Shown here: one piece after another, positions 7,922 through 17,681 of the stretch
How the letters are laid out: every line of letters begins with the position of its first letter
Numbering within the stretch: position 1 is the stretch's first letter
Source: JBFLXR01 sp040757065
GTDB lineage: Bacteria; Pseudomonadota; Gammaproteobacteria; Burkholderiales; Gallionellaceae
Direction: 5' to 3'
DNA length: 64,000 bases
Assembly (NCBI GenBank): GCA_040757065.1
Contig: JBFLXR010000004.1
Location: 1 to 64,000 of the forward strand
Notes under the pieces: model-generated
Told to the model about the DNA's origin: nothing
The model's database searches: none
The model's input: the letters and a program-made list of their open reading frames with translations, nothing else
Translations under genes and position numbers: made by a program

Positions 7922-9463
7922 TTAGTAAACTGCGGTGGTCTTGAATTCCTCGATTGCCGCCGACAAAGCCTTTTCGTTGTCGCCGGACAGGTCTTTGGAA
8001 GTTTCGATCGCGTCCATCAGATCCTTGTGCTTGGACTTCAAGTAGGCATGCACTGCGGATTCGAATGCCAGCGCCTTCTTGACTTCCACGTCGTCGAAGT
8101 AACCCTTGTTCACAGAGAACAGAGTCACAGCCATTTCGGCCACGGACAGCGGTTCGTATTGCAGCTGCTTCATCAGCTCGGTCACCAGACGGCCGCGTTC
8201 CAGCTGCTTGCGGGTCGCCTCGTCCAGATCGGAGGCGAACTGAGCAAACGCTGCCAATTCGCGGTACTGCGCCAAGGCCAGACGTACACCGCCGCCCAGC
8301 TTCTTAATAACTTTGGTCTGCGCTGCGCCACCCACGCGGGACACCGAAATACCGGCGTTAATCGCGGGACGGATACCGGCGTTGAACAAGTCGGTTTCCA
8401 AGAAGATCTGACCGTCAGTAATCGAAATTACGTTGGTCGGCACGAATGCGGACACGTCGCCAGCTTGAGTTTCAATGACCGGCAGTGCAGTCAGAGAACC
8501 GGTTTTACCCTTGACTTCACCGTTGGTGAAAGCTTCAACGTATTCTTCGTTCACACGTGCAGCGCGTTCCAGCAAGCGGGAGTGCAGATAGAACACGTCG
8601 CCGGGGTAAGCTTCACGGCCAGGCGGACGGCGCAGCAACAGGGAAATTTGACGGTATGCCCAAGCTTGCTTGGTCAAATCGTCGTATACGATCAGAGCGT
8701 CTTGACCGCGATCGCGAAAGTATTCGCCCATAGTACAGCCGGCGTACGGAGCCAGGAATTGCATTGCAGCGGAGTCGGAAGAAGCGGCAGCCACCACAAT
8801 GGTGTATTCCAGCGCGCCGTGCTCTTCCAGCTTACGCACTACGTTAGCGATAGTGGAGGCCTTTTGACCGATCGCCACGTAGATACAGGTCATGTCCTGA
8901 CCCTTTTGGTTGATGATCGCGTCGATCGCTACAGCCGTTTTACCGGTTTGGCGGTCGCCAATGATCAGTTCGCGCTGACCGCGGCCGACCGGCACCATGG
9001 AGTCGATGGACTTCAGGCCGGTTTGCACGGGTTGCGACACGGATTTACGTGCGATCACGCCCGGGGCAACCTTTTCGATCTTGTCGGTCAACTTCGCGTT
9101 GATCGGGCCCTTGCCGTCGATCGGCTGACCCAGCGCGTTCACCACGCGACCGCGCAGTTCGGGGCCGACCGGCACTTCCAGAATCTTACCGGTACACTTA
9201 ACAGTGTCGCCTTCAACGATGTGTTCGTAATCGCCCAGCACCACTGCACCAACGGAGTCACGCTCCAGGTTCAGCGCCAGACCGAATGTGTTGCCGGGGA
9301 ATTCCAGCATTTCGCCCTGCATTACGTCGGACAGACCGTGAACGCGCACGATACCGTCGGTCACGCTGACCACGGTACCTTCTGTGCGAGCCTGAGACAG
9401 CGCTTCAAAGTTTTCAATGCGGCTACGAATCAAATTGCTAATTTCAGAAGGATTGAGCTTCAT
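7922..9463 (-). CDS. atpA: ATP synthase F1 subunit alpha
   Basis: 513 residues. Non-catalytic nucleotide-binding subunit of F1, alternating with beta. Walker A variant GDRQTGKT at 169-176, N-terminal beta barrel with VSVTDGIVRVHGL, and the ATPase alpha/beta signature PAINAGISVSRVGGAAQ. Order atpH-atpA-atpG is standard. Confidence 0.99.
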   Translation of the reverse strand: MKLNPSEISNLIRSRIENFEALSQARTEGTVVSVTDGIVRVHGLSDVMQGEMLEFPGNTFGLALNLERDSVGAVVLGDYEHIVEGDTVKCTGKILEVPVGPELRGRVVNALGQPIDGKGPINAKLTDKIEKVAPGVIARKSVSQPVQTGLKSIDSMVPVGRGQRELIIGDRQTGKTAVAIDAIINQKGQDMTCIYVAIGQKASTIANVVRKLEEHGALEYTIVVAAASSDSAAMQFLAPYAGCTMGEYFRDRGQDALIVYDDLTKQAWAYRQISLLLRRPPGREAYPGDVFYLHSRLLERAARVNEEYVEAFTNGEVKGKTGSLTALPVIETQAGDVSAFVPTNVISITDGQIFLETDLFNAGIRPAINAGISVSRVGGAAQTKVIKKLGGGVRLALAQYRELAAFAQFASDLDEATRKQLERGRLVTELMKQLQYEPLSVAEMAVTLFSVNKGYFDDVEVKKALAFESAVHAYLKSKHKDLMDAIETSKDLSGDNEKALSAAIEEFKTTAVY

Positions 9464-9493
9464 CTGAGTTTCCTTAAATTCAAAAATCTGTCA

Positions 9494-10027
9494 TCAAGCC
9501 AAGGCTTGCGCCATCTCGGCGAGTCGTGTACGCGCCGAGCCGTCGATCACCTTGTCGCCGGCGCGGATCACCACGCCACCGAGCAATTCGCGATCGATCT
9601 GACAGCTAAGCTTGATCTCGCGTCCGAATCTTGCCTTGAGCGCCGTCGCAATCTTTTGCTTTTGCGCTTCTTCCAGCTCGAATGCCGAAGCCACCACGAC
9701 GTCTACGCTCTTCTCCGCATCTGCACGCAGCACTTCGTAGGCTGCTGCAATTTCAGGCAGCAGAATGGCACGCTGATTTTCCACCAGAACTTTGATGAAA
9801 TTGCGTTGCTGTGCAGTCAGTTGACCGCCGCCCAGCTCTGCCAGCAAGGCCTCTGCCTGTGCGCGGGTTACGCGCGGATTAGTGATGACGCTCTTGACTT
9901 GTTCGTCGGCTGCGGCAGCGCCGAGCGCTCCCAACAGGTCAGACCAAGCTTTGAGCTCGTTCAGTTTCTGCGCTTCTTCGAACGCCGCTTGGGCGTAAGG
10001 ACGTGCAGCGGTTATGGCTTCAGACAT
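9494..10027 (-). CDS. atpH: ATP synthase subunit delta
   Basis: 177 residues. Peripheral-stalk subunit linking F1 to the b subunits. N-terminal RPYAQAAFEEAQKL and the C-terminal signature with IDRELLGGVVIRAGDKVIDGS are family hallmarks. Begins 4 bp after the atpF stop. Confidence 0.97.
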   Translation of the reverse strand: MSEAITAARPYAQAAFEEAQKLNELKAWSDLLGALGAAAADEQVKSVITNPRVTRAQAEALLAELGGGQLTAQQRNFIKVLVENQRAILLPEIAAAYEVLRADAEKSVDVVVASAFELEEAQKQKIATALKARFGREIKLSCQIDRELLGGVVIRAGDKVIDGSARTRLAEMAQALA

Positions 10028-10031
10028 ACGA

Positions 10032-10502
10032 TTAGATTTCCGCGACTAGTTTTTCCAGCAGATCGTTGTGCGCCTTAGCATCGATTTCGCGACCCAGAAT
10101 CTTGCCAGCACCTTCCAGAGCGATTGCGCTAACTTGCGTACGCAGTTGCTCTTTGGCGCGGAACACTTCCTGATCGACTTCGGCTTTGGCAGCAGCAATG
10201 ATACGATCGCCCTCGGCCTTGGCTTGCACCTTGGCTTCTTCCACGATTTCGCTTGCCCGCTTGTCACCCGCAGCAATGATTTCAGCAGCCTTATCTTTCG
10301 CTTCGCGGATGACTTCCGCGGCGCGCTTGGCGGCCAATTCTTGCTCGTGCTTGCCACGCTCGGCAGCGGCAAGACCGTCAGCGATGGTCTTGGCGCGTTC
10401 TTGCATGGCCTGGGTCAGAGGCGGCCATACGAACTTCATGGTGAACCAGATGAGAATGGCAAATGTGATTGCCTGTCCCAGTAAGGTTGCGTTGATATTC
10501 AC
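10032..10502 (-). CDS. atpF: ATP synthase Fo subunit b
   Basis: 156 residues. One N-terminal membrane helix (about 5-25: LLGQAITFAILIWFTMKFVW) and a long Ala/Glu/Lys-rich helix forming the peripheral stalk dimer. The start codon is GTG. Lies between atpE and atpH. Confidence 0.97.
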   Translation of the reverse strand: MNINATLLGQAITFAILIWFTMKFVWPPLTQAMQERAKTIADGLAAAERGKHEQELAAKRAAEVIREAKDKAAEIIAAGDKRASEIVEEAKVQAKAEGDRIIAAAKAEVDQEVFRAKEQLRTQVSAIALEGAGKILGREIDAKAHNDLLEKLVAEI

Positions 10503-10536
10503 GTTAGCCCCTTTCGGTTAAACGGTTACAGGACTA

Positions 10537-10800
10537 TTAACCCTTAACGATAGCGATGAAGGGGTTTGCGAACAGCAGGTACAGACCGATACCAACACCG
10601 ATCATGGTCACCGCGTCCAGCAGACCGGCCACGATAAACATCTTAACTTGCAGGGTGGGGATCATTTCGGGTTGACGTGCTGCGCCTTCCAGGAAACGGC
10701 CGCCCAACAGACCGAAGCCAATCGCAGTACCCAGAGCGCCCAGACCGATCAACACTGCAACTGCGATCGATACGTTACCCAACAAAAGTGCCAGTTCCAT
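10537..10800 (-). CDS. atpE: ATP synthase Fo subunit c
   Basis: 87 residues, two membrane helices joined by the polar loop RFLEGAARQPE. The proton-carrying acid is Asp62 in GLLDAVTM, and the usual Na+-ligand pattern is not evident, so a proton-driven ring is likely. Precedes atpF, follows atpB. ATG is preceded by a GGAG ribosome site. Confidence 0.98.
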   Translation of the reverse strand: MELALLLGNVSIAVAVLIGLGALGTAIGFGLLGGRFLEGAARQPEMIPTLQVKMFIVAGLLDAVTMIGVGIGLYLLFANPFIAIVKG

Positions 10801-10857
10801 TTTATCTCCTTGGAGGTTTAGTTAATCAAAAAGCAAACTTGTTAAAACTTCAAACTC

Positions 10858-11631
10858 TTAGTGACCTTCGTGCGCCATGCTCAGATACACGATGGTCAGC
10901 ATCATGAACACGAAGGCTTGCAGCGTAATAATCAGCAGGTGGAAGATCGCCCACGGCGCACCCAGTAGCCATTGTGCGTACCACGGCAGCAACGCGATCA
11001 GAATGAACACCATTTCGCCCGCGTACATATTACCGAACAGACGCAGTGCCAGCGAAATCGGCTTGGCGATGTCTTCAACGATGCGGAACAACAGGTTGAC
11101 CGGGATCAGCAGCGGAAATTTGCCGAACGGCGAGAACAGCGCTTCTTTGGCGAAACCGCTGAAACCCTTCACTTTGAAGTTGTAGAAGTAAATCAGCAGG
11201 AACACGCTGATCGACATTGCAAATGTTGCGTTCAAATCGGTGGACGGCACCACTTTCAGGTGGTGGATGCCCATCATGTCCGCCACTTTCGGCAGCAAAT
11301 CGACCGGGATCACGTCCATGGTATTCATCGCGAACACCCAGACGAAAATTGTCAGCGCCAGCGGTGCAATCAGGTCGCTCTTACCGTGGAAGGTGTCCTT
11401 CACCTGTGTGTCGACCATTTCGACAACCATCTCGATGAAATTTTGCATGCCGCCGGGCACGCCGCTGGTGGCTTTGCGCGCTGCGGCCCACATGGTGCCG
11501 AACACGATCAGACCCAGCACGATCGAGAAAAACAGGGTGTCCATATGGAAAGACCAGAACCCCTCCCCGCTATGCAGGTTGGTCAAGTGGTGCTGGATAT
11601 ATTCTGCTGTTGTCAGACCTTCAGTGCTCAT
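10858..11631 (-). CDS. atpB: ATP synthase Fo subunit a
   Basis: 257 residues from the ATG at 11631 (MSTEGLTTAEY), preferred to a TTG ten codons upstream that would overlap atpI. Polytopic membrane protein forming the proton half-channels; the conserved ISLALRLFGNMYAGE segment contains the essential Arg. Sits between atpI and atpE. Confidence 0.97.
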   Translation of the reverse strand: MSTEGLTTAEYIQHHLTNLHSGEGFWSFHMDTLFFSIVLGLIVFGTMWAAARKATSGVPGGMQNFIEMVVEMVDTQVKDTFHGKSDLIAPLALTIFVWVFAMNTMDVIPVDLLPKVADMMGIHHLKVVPSTDLNATFAMSISVFLLIYFYNFKVKGFSGFAKEALFSPFGKFPLLIPVNLLFRIVEDIAKPISLALRLFGNMYAGEMVFILIALLPWYAQWLLGAPWAIFHLLIITLQAFVFMMLTIVYLSMAHEGH

Positions 11632-11636
11632 ACCGT

Positions 11637-12002
11637 TCACACGAAAAATAATGCTGCCCAATAAACCGCCAGTGTCGCCCCGTACGCCGCAAACAACGGC
11701 AAGGGACGCACATCCTTAAACTGCGTAAAGATGACAGAGAATAACAAGATGGTGAAGACCAGTTTGTACGCTTCGGCCATGTATTGCGCCCGAACGATTT
11801 TTTTTAAGTCGCCGGTGCTTTGCCCGGCAAACATTCTTTTCGCGTACACCCAACTGGTCAGAAAACCGACTGCTCCCCCTGCTAAGGCCGAGACCGCTGC
11901 GGCACGATCCTGCAACACCGCGAGCACGAGCGCTATGACGAATGTAACGGCTGCCTGAGCTTTCAACAGCTTGGAAACCGAGTCCGACACGACGCACCTC
12001 AA
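11637..12002 (-). CDS. atpI: ATP synthase protein I
   Basis: About 121 residues from a TTG start; a GTG four codons later is an alternative. Four hydrophobic segments (about 12-30, 36-53, 73-92, 97-118) match AtpI, a small membrane protein thought to help c-ring assembly. First gene of the operon; it begins 42 bp after the parB stop, so any atp promoter must lie in or near the end of parB, and I could not identify one. Confidence 0.88.
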   Translation of the reverse strand: MRCVVSDSVSKLLKAQAAVTFVIALVLAVLQDRAAAVSALAGGAVGFLTSWVYAKRMFAGQSTGDLKKIVRAQYMAEAYKLVFTILLFSVIFTQFKDVRPLPLFAAYGATLAVYWAALFFV

Positions 12003-12043
12003 CCTATTAACCGCCGCATTCTAACCAAGCTCGCGCCGCCGCG

Positions 12044-12913
12044 TCAATGAATTTGTTTGAGCCGGGCGATTAAATCGTCCAGATGATCGTGGCTGGCGTA
12101 GTCGATCACCAACTTGCCGCTGCCTTTTTTGCCGGGCTTAATTTCAATGCCAGTCCCGACTTCCTGCGACCACTCTTCCTGCAAGCGCAGAATGTCGCGA
12201 TCCTTTTCTTTCTTCTTGCTTTCCGCGTTCGCCGTCGGCTTGAGGCTGTCTTGCACCAGCTTTTCCGTGCCCCGCACCGACAGGCGCTCGGCAATCACTT
12301 TATTCGCCGCCATGAGCAACTGTGCACCTTCCAGTGCGAGCAAGGCGCGCGCGTGCCCCATATCCAGCGCACCGTTCATCAGGGCGCTTTGCACTTCTTC
12401 CGGCAGCTTCAGCAACCGCAGCAAATTGGAGGTGGCGCTGCGTGAGCGGCCCACGGCTTCGGCCGCCGCTTGGTGTGTCATGCCGAATTCGTCGATCAGG
12501 CGCTGAATGCCGATGGCCTCTTCCAGCGGGTTCAGGTTTTCGCGCTGAATGTTCTCGATCAGCGCCATAGCCAGCGCGGCATTGTCATCCACTTTGCGCA
12601 CCAGCACCGGCACACTGCTCAGGCCGGCAAGTTGCGCAGCGCGCCAGCGGCGCTCGCCGGCAATGATTTCGTAATTGTCTTCGGCCAGTTCGCGCACCAG
12701 AATCGGCTGCATAATGCCTTGCGCGCGGATGGAATCAGCCAGCTCGCTCAGCGCGTCGTGATCCATATAACTGCGCGGCTGATATTTACCCGGCTTAAGC
12801 TGGTGAACGCGCAATTCGGTCTGCGCATCGTTCTTGCTGTGCGCCGGTTCGCCGGTCGCGCCGCCCAGCAGCACGTCCAGCCCTCTGCCCAATCCCTTGC
12901 TCGGTTTCGCCAT
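12044..12913 (-). CDS. parB: Chromosome partitioning protein ParB (parS-binding CTPase)
   Basis: 289 residues from the ATG at 12913 (MAKPSKGLGRGLDVLLGG), chosen because it matches the conserved N-terminus that stimulates ParA; an upstream extension in frame has no similarity. The CTP-binding motif region includes AGERRWRAAQLAGL, followed by a helix-turn-helix (MTHQAAAEAVGRSRSATSNLLRLL). It loads at parS; two candidate parS sites are at 16274-16289 and 22760-22775. It follows parA by 4 bp. Confidence 0.97.
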   Translation of the reverse strand: MAKPSKGLGRGLDVLLGGATGEPAHSKNDAQTELRVHQLKPGKYQPRSYMDHDALSELADSIRAQGIMQPILVRELAEDNYEIIAGERRWRAAQLAGLSSVPVLVRKVDDNAALAMALIENIQRENLNPLEEAIGIQRLIDEFGMTHQAAAEAVGRSRSATSNLLRLLKLPEEVQSALMNGALDMGHARALLALEGAQLLMAANKVIAERLSVRGTEKLVQDSLKPTANAESKKKEKDRDILRLQEEWSQEVGTGIEIKPGKKGSGKLVIDYASHDHLDDLIARLKQIH

Positions 12914-12917
12914 GATT

Positions 12918-13697
12918 TTATTCTCCCTGTGCTGCAGTTGCTTTGTTGAGCATTTCCCCGGCGAGCGCCAGATAGGCGCGCGCACCTTTCGATGCCTTGT
13001 CGTGGTACAGCACCGGCACGCCGTAGCTCGGCGCTTCGGCCAGCCGCACATTGCGCGGAATAATGGTGCGGTAAACCTTGGCGCCGAAATGCTGCTGCAA
13101 CTGGTCGGAAACTTGTTGCGCCAACATGTTACGCGGGTCGAACATCGTACGCAGCAAGCCTTCGATTTCCAGTTCCGGATTCAGATGTGCGCGTACACGC
13201 TTGATCGTGTTAATCAGGTCGCTCAGCCCTTCCAGTGCGTAATACTCGCATTGCATGGGAATCATTACCGACCGCGCGGCACATAAGCCGTTAATTGTCA
13301 GCATGCTCAGCGCCGGCGGACAATCTATTAATATGTAGTCGTATTCCGACTCGACGGTTTTCAGCTCGTCTTTCAGGCGACTTTCCCGGTTCGGCAGATC
13401 GACCAACTCGACTTCGGCACCTGCCAGCTCACGGTTGGACGGTAACAAATCGTATTTACCGCTTTCCGACTTGGCGCGGACGCCCGCCAGCGGCTGTATT
13501 CCCAAAAGCAAGTGGTACACCGAATATTCCAGCGCGCGCTTATCGATGCCGCTACCCATCGTGGCATTGCCCTGCGGATCGAGGTCAATCACCAGTACGC
13601 GCTGCTTGGCCGCCGCCAAGCTGGCCGCCAAGTTAATTGTTGTGGTGGTCTTCCCCACGCCGCCTTTTTGGTTGGTAACCGCTAAGATCTTTGCCAT
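12918..13697 (-). CDS. parA: Chromosome partitioning ATPase ParA (Soj)
   Basis: 259 residues. Deviant Walker A motif KGGVGKTT at 11-18 right at the N-terminus marks a chromosomal-type ParA without DNA-binding extension. Walker B segment YDYILIDCPPALS is present. Drives segregation of ParB-bound origins. It forms a tight operon with rsmG upstream and parB downstream. Confidence 0.98.
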   Translation of the reverse strand: MAKILAVTNQKGGVGKTTTTINLAASLAAAKQRVLVIDLDPQGNATMGSGIDKRALEYSVYHLLLGIQPLAGVRAKSESGKYDLLPSNRELAGAEVELVDLPNRESRLKDELKTVESEYDYILIDCPPALSMLTINGLCAARSVMIPMQCEYYALEGLSDLINTIKRVRAHLNPELEIEGLLRTMFDPRNMLAQQVSDQLQQHFGAKVYRTIIPRNVRLAEAPSYGVPVLYHDKASKGARAYLALAGEMLNKATAAQGE

Positions 13698-13698
13698 T

Positions 13699-14322
13699 TC
13701 AGTTTGCCCTCATAACGACCAAACTCCGCGCCGCATCCAACCCCGGAACGTGTAGCGGAATCACCTGCTCCACCTCCGCTCCCTGCAAGCGCGCCAATTC
13801 GGGTTCCGGCTGCCCTTTCATCGCCGCCCAGCGGCCTTCCGGCTTTAATAAGTGTCGGGTTACTGCCACAAAATTTTGCAGCTCAGTAAATGCCCGGGAA
13901 ATTATTCCGTCGAACTTGTGCTCGGGATGCCACGCCTCGACTCGTCCGCAGTACACCCGCACATTCTTCAATCCCAACTCAATTGCCGCCTGCTGAATAA
14001 AGCTGGTTTTCTTACTATTGCTATCCATTAGAGTGAACGCCCACTCCGGCCGTGAAGACGCTAGAATAAGGCCCGGAATGCCACCGCCGCTTCCGACATC
14101 CAGCCATTCTCCCGCCCACAAATGCGGCAGCACCGCCAGACTGTCCAACACGTGCATGCGCAATCCCTCTGTGGGGTCAGCAATCGCCGTAAGGTTGTAC
14201 ACCTTGTTCCACTTTTGCAGCAGCGCCAGATAGGCCAGCATTTTTTCCTGTGCATCGGTCGGAATCTGTAAACCCAGTTCGGTGATTCCGGCTTGCAATT
14301 CGGCTTTTAGATTCTGCGCCAT
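13699..14322 (-). CDS. rsmG: 16S rRNA (guanine527-N7)-methyltransferase
   Basis: 207 residues. SAM-binding motif LDVGSGGGIPGLILA around residue 73 and the family segment NLTAIADPTEGLRMHVLDSL. Modifies G527 of 16S rRNA. The start codon overlaps the mnmG stop by one base, and parA begins right after it; this mnmG-rsmG-parAB order is typical near oriC. Confidence 0.97.
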   Translation of the reverse strand: MAQNLKAELQAGITELGLQIPTDAQEKMLAYLALLQKWNKVYNLTAIADPTEGLRMHVLDSLAVLPHLWAGEWLDVGSGGGIPGLILASSRPEWAFTLMDSNSKKTSFIQQAAIELGLKNVRVYCGRVEAWHPEHKFDGIISRAFTELQNFVAVTRHLLKPEGRWAAMKGQPEPELARLQGAEVEQVIPLHVPGLDAARSLVVMRAN

Positions 14323-16208
14323 TATTCGCCCACCTGCTGAAAGCCACGCTTCAAATGCACCAGCAACAAGGAAATCGCTGCCGGAGTCATCCCGGAAATG
14401 CGTGAAGCTTGCCCCACGGTTTCCGGTTTGTATTGATTCAGCTTTTGCTGCACTTCGATCGAAAGTCCGCGCACGGTACGATAATCCAACTCCAGCGGCA
14501 GTACCGTGTTTTCATACCCCTCCTGACGAGCAATTTCCTCGCGCTGGCGGTCAATATACCCCTGATATTTCGCGGTAATTTCAACCTGCTCTGCTACAAT
14601 CGGGTCACTTACTCCCTCGCCCGCTCCCGGCAGAGTCATCAACGTTTGATAGGTCACGTTTGGTCGGCGCAGCAAATCGTGCAGGGAATACTCCCGCTCC
14701 AGTGCCTTGCCCAGTACGCGTTCTGCATCGGCGTCACCGACGATTTTCTGATTCACCCAGTTGCTCCGCAAACGCTCTGTTTCCTGCGCAATGGCTTCTC
14801 GCTTGCGGTCGAACGCCTCCCAGCGCGCATCACCGACCGCACCCAATCGTCTTCCGATTTCAGTCAGGCGCATGTCGGCATTGTCTTCGCGCAGTTGCAG
14901 GCGATATTCGGCGCGGCTGGTAAACATGCGGTAGGGTTCGGTCACGCCGCGCGTAGTCAGGTCGTCTACCATCACCCCCAGATAGGCTTCATCGCGTCGC
15001 GGGTGCCAGCTTTCTTCTTCGCGCGCATACCGTGCGGCGTTCAGGCCCGCCAACAAACCTTGAGCCGCCGCTTCTTCGTAGCCGGTGGTACCGTTAATCT
15101 GCCCGGCCAAGAACAAGCCTGGTATCACTTTGCTTTCTAAAGATAATTTTAGGCTGCGCGGATCGTAGTAGTCGTATTCGATGGCATAGCCGGGTCGGAC
15201 GATATGGGCGTTTTCCAATCCGCGAATCGAGCGCACCAAATCTAGTTGTACATCGAATGGCAAACTGGTCGAAATGCCGTTCGGATAAATTTCGTGGGTG
15301 TTCAGCCCTTCCGGTTCCAGAAAAATCTGGTGCGAATCTTTATCTGCAAAGCGGGTTATTTTATCTTCGATGGAGGGACAATAGCGCGGCCCCACCCCTT
15401 CGATCACGCCGGTAAACAGCGGCGAGCGGTCTAGGCCGCTGCGAATAATATCGTGTGTGCGTTGGTTGGTATGCGTAATCCAGCAAGGCAATTGCTGAGG
15501 GTGTTGTTCGGCGTTGCCCATGAACGAGAATACCGGCACGGGATCGTCGCCCGGCTGTACGCTCATTACCGAAAAATCGATGCTGCGCGCATCCAGCCGC
15601 GGGGGGGTTCCCGTTTTCAGGCGGCCAACAGGCAAATTCAGCTCGCGCAAAGCGCGCGCCAAGCTGAGCGACGGCATGTCCCCTGCTCGTCCGGCCTGAT
15701 AGTGCGATTGTCCGACGTGAATCAGTCCGGATAAGAAGGTGCCTGCGGTTAACACTACGGTTTTACTTTCGAATCGCAGGCCCAGCTGGGTAACCACCCC
15801 GCGAACCACCCCATTTTCAACCAGAACATCGTCAACGGCCTGTTGAAATAGCCACAGGTTTTCCTGATTTTCCAAACGGCTGCGGATGGCTTGCTTATAT
15901 AGCACGCGGTCAACCTGTGCGCGCGTGGCACGGACGGCTGCGCCCTTGGATGAATTCAGAATGCGAAACTGGATACCGCCCTCGTCGGTCGCCGCAGCCA
16001 TTGCGCCGTCTAGCGCATCTAACTCTTTGACAAGATGGCCTTTCCCAATTCCACCAACGGAAGGGTTACACGACATCTGCCCTAATGTTTCGATGTTGTG
16101 GCTGAGCAGCAACGTGCTGCGCCCCATGCGTGCGCTGACCAGCGCGGCTTCTGTGCCTGCGTGACCGCCACCGACGACGATTACATCGAAAATTTTAGGA
16201 AAATTCAT
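14322..16208 (-). CDS. mnmG: tRNA uridine-5-carboxymethylaminomethyl modification enzyme MnmG (GidA)
   Basis: 628 residues, full length. N-terminal FAD-binding motif VVGGGHAGTEAA, a central insert, and the C-terminal helical domain. With MnmE it installs cmnm5U34 in tRNAs. A parS-like palindrome lies in the 114-bp gap that separates it from mnmE. Confidence 0.98.
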   Translation of the reverse strand: MNFPKIFDVIVVGGGHAGTEAALVSARMGRSTLLLSHNIETLGQMSCNPSVGGIGKGHLVKELDALDGAMAAATDEGGIQFRILNSSKGAAVRATRAQVDRVLYKQAIRSRLENQENLWLFQQAVDDVLVENGVVRGVVTQLGLRFESKTVVLTAGTFLSGLIHVGQSHYQAGRAGDMPSLSLARALRELNLPVGRLKTGTPPRLDARSIDFSVMSVQPGDDPVPVFSFMGNAEQHPQQLPCWITHTNQRTHDIIRSGLDRSPLFTGVIEGVGPRYCPSIEDKITRFADKDSHQIFLEPEGLNTHEIYPNGISTSLPFDVQLDLVRSIRGLENAHIVRPGYAIEYDYYDPRSLKLSLESKVIPGLFLAGQINGTTGYEEAAAQGLLAGLNAARYAREEESWHPRRDEAYLGVMVDDLTTRGVTEPYRMFTSRAEYRLQLREDNADMRLTEIGRRLGAVGDARWEAFDRKREAIAQETERLRSNWVNQKIVGDADAERVLGKALEREYSLHDLLRRPNVTYQTLMTLPGAGEGVSDPIVAEQVEITAKYQGYIDRQREEIARQEGYENTVLPLELDYRTVRGLSIEVQQKLNQYKPETVGQASRISGMTPAAISLLLVHLKRGFQQVGE

Positions 16209-16273
16209 CTTCTTGCCTCATTGCGAGGCGCGCATCTTACCTTAATTGTGATTTATTCGTCTAAGAAATTCGA

Positions 16274-16289
16274 CGTTCCACGTGGAACA
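16274..16289. promoter_or_regulatory. parS site (ParB-binding), mnmE-mnmG gap
   Basis: CGTTCCACGTGGAACA contains a perfect 14-bp palindrome GTTCCACGTGGAAC and matches the known parS consensus TGTTCCACGTGGAACA at 15 of 16 positions. It is intergenic and about 3.8 kb from dnaA, with parAB nearby. Confidence 0.93.
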
Positions 16290-16322
16290 TTCTCTGGATT
16301 TGTCAAGGCCGTTTTTAGCTAA

Positions 16323-17681
16323 CTACTTGCCAATACAGAAGTTTTTGAAAATTTCCCCGAGCAGGTCATCCGGAGTGAATTCGCCGGTTATGGTATTCAG
16401 CATTTCTTGCGCCCGACGCAACTCTTCCGCACAGCACTCCGGCCGCGCCAACTCCTGCTCAGCCAGCGCTATCGATTCTTGCGCACTGCGCAGCGCATGT
16501 AAATGGCGTTCGCGCGCCATGAAAACTCCGGCTTCCTGATGCCAGCCGATCAGTTGCAAAAGGCGCTGCTGCAACAGCTCAATACCGGCGCCGGTTCGCG
16601 CCGACAGGTAGATATCGTATGCATCGCTGTCGGGATGCCCTTCGGCCGCATGACCGATCAGGTCGATTTTGTTGTAAACCCGAATTAGCGGAATTTGCGG
16701 CGGTAAAGTCTCCAAAATGGCGCGGTCTTCTGCGGTAATACCTTGCGTAGCATCGACTAACAGTAATATCGCATCGGCCTGTTGCACAGTTTTACGGGTA
16801 CGGTCGATACCGATTTTTTCGACTGTATCGTCGGATTCGCGCAAACCGGCGGTATCGATCAAATGTAGCGGCACACCGTTGAGTTGAATCGCCTGACGAA
16901 TCACGTCGCGCGTTGTCCCCGGAATATCGCTGACAATAGCGACTTCATCGCCGCTGAGCCGGTTCAACAAGCTGGATTTGCCGACATTTGGCTGCCCGAC
17001 CAACACAACGTGTGCACCTTCGCGCAGTAAGCAACCCTGCTGCGCCACGCTGAAGATATGTGCTAACTCTTTTTGTAATTCTTCAATTTTCTGGCGGCGC
17101 AGCGCAATATCATCGACATCCAATTCCTCTTCGGGGAAATCGAGCATTGCCTCTGCCAGCATGCGCAAATGGACTAGCTTCTTTACCAGCGCATGGATAG
17201 CCGTAGAGAAATCGCCTTGCAATGAGCGCACTGCACTCCGTGCGGCTTGCGTAGTGGTCGCATCGATCAGATCAGCAACGCTTTCGGCTTGCGTAAGATC
17301 CATCTTACCGTTCAGATACGCACGCTTGGTAAACTCACCGGGTTCGGCCATGCGCGCACCCAGTTCAAGACAGCGTTGCAAAATGGACTGCAGTACTGCG
17401 GGACCGCCGTGGCCTTGCAATTCAACCACGTCTTCCCCTGTGTATGAATTCGGCGCAGGAAAGTACAGTACGATGCCTTCGTCGAGGACTTGATTCTGGC
17501 GGTCGAGAAATTTCGCGAGGGTTGCTAAGCGAGGCTGCGGTGCTCGTCCGCACACGGCTTCGGCAAAAACTTGCAGATTGGCCCCGGAAATCCGCACTAC
17601 GCCAATCCCGCCCCTACCCGGGGCGGTGGCAATCGCGGCGATGGTTTCAGGTTTAGGCTGCACCCTTCGGCGCGGTTTCAA
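16323..17681 (-). CDS. mnmE: tRNA modification GTPase MnmE (TrmE)
   Basis: About 452 residues from a TTG; a GTG six codons later (17663) is an alternative, and either overlaps the end of yidC. N-terminal tetrahydrofolate-binding domain (PGRGGIGVVRISG), G1 motif GQPNVGKS at 229-236, DTAG and NKID motifs, and the C-terminal CIGK that supplies the essential Cys. Partner of MnmG. Confidence 0.97.
   Translation of the reverse strand: MKPRRRVQPKPETIAAIATAPGRGGIGVVRISGANLQVFAEAVCGRAPQPRLATLAKFLDRQNQVLDEGIVLYFPAPNSYTGEDVVELQGHGGPAVLQSILQRCLELGARMAEPGEFTKRAYLNGKMDLTQAESVADLIDATTTQAARSAVRSLQGDFSTAIHALVKKLVHLRMLAEAMLDFPEEELDVDDIALRRQKIEELQKELAHIFSVAQQGCLLREGAHVVLVGQPNVGKSSLLNRLSGDEVAIVSDIPGTTRDVIRQAIQLNGVPLHLIDTAGLRESDDTVEKIGIDRTRKTVQQADAILLLVDATQGITAEDRAILETLPPQIPLIRVYNKIDLIGHAAEGHPDSDAYDIYLSARTGAGIELLQQRLLQLIGWHQEAGVFMARERHLHALRSAQESIALAEQELARPECCAEELRRAQEMLNTITGEFTPDDLLGEIFKNFCIGK

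Noticed and set aside
7880..10078. Very long open frame (732 codons) on the plus strand opposite atpA-atpH
   Set aside because: It is antisense to highly conserved atp genes; the translation is rich in His, Gln and Arg, has no family pattern, and reflects codon bias of the true genes.
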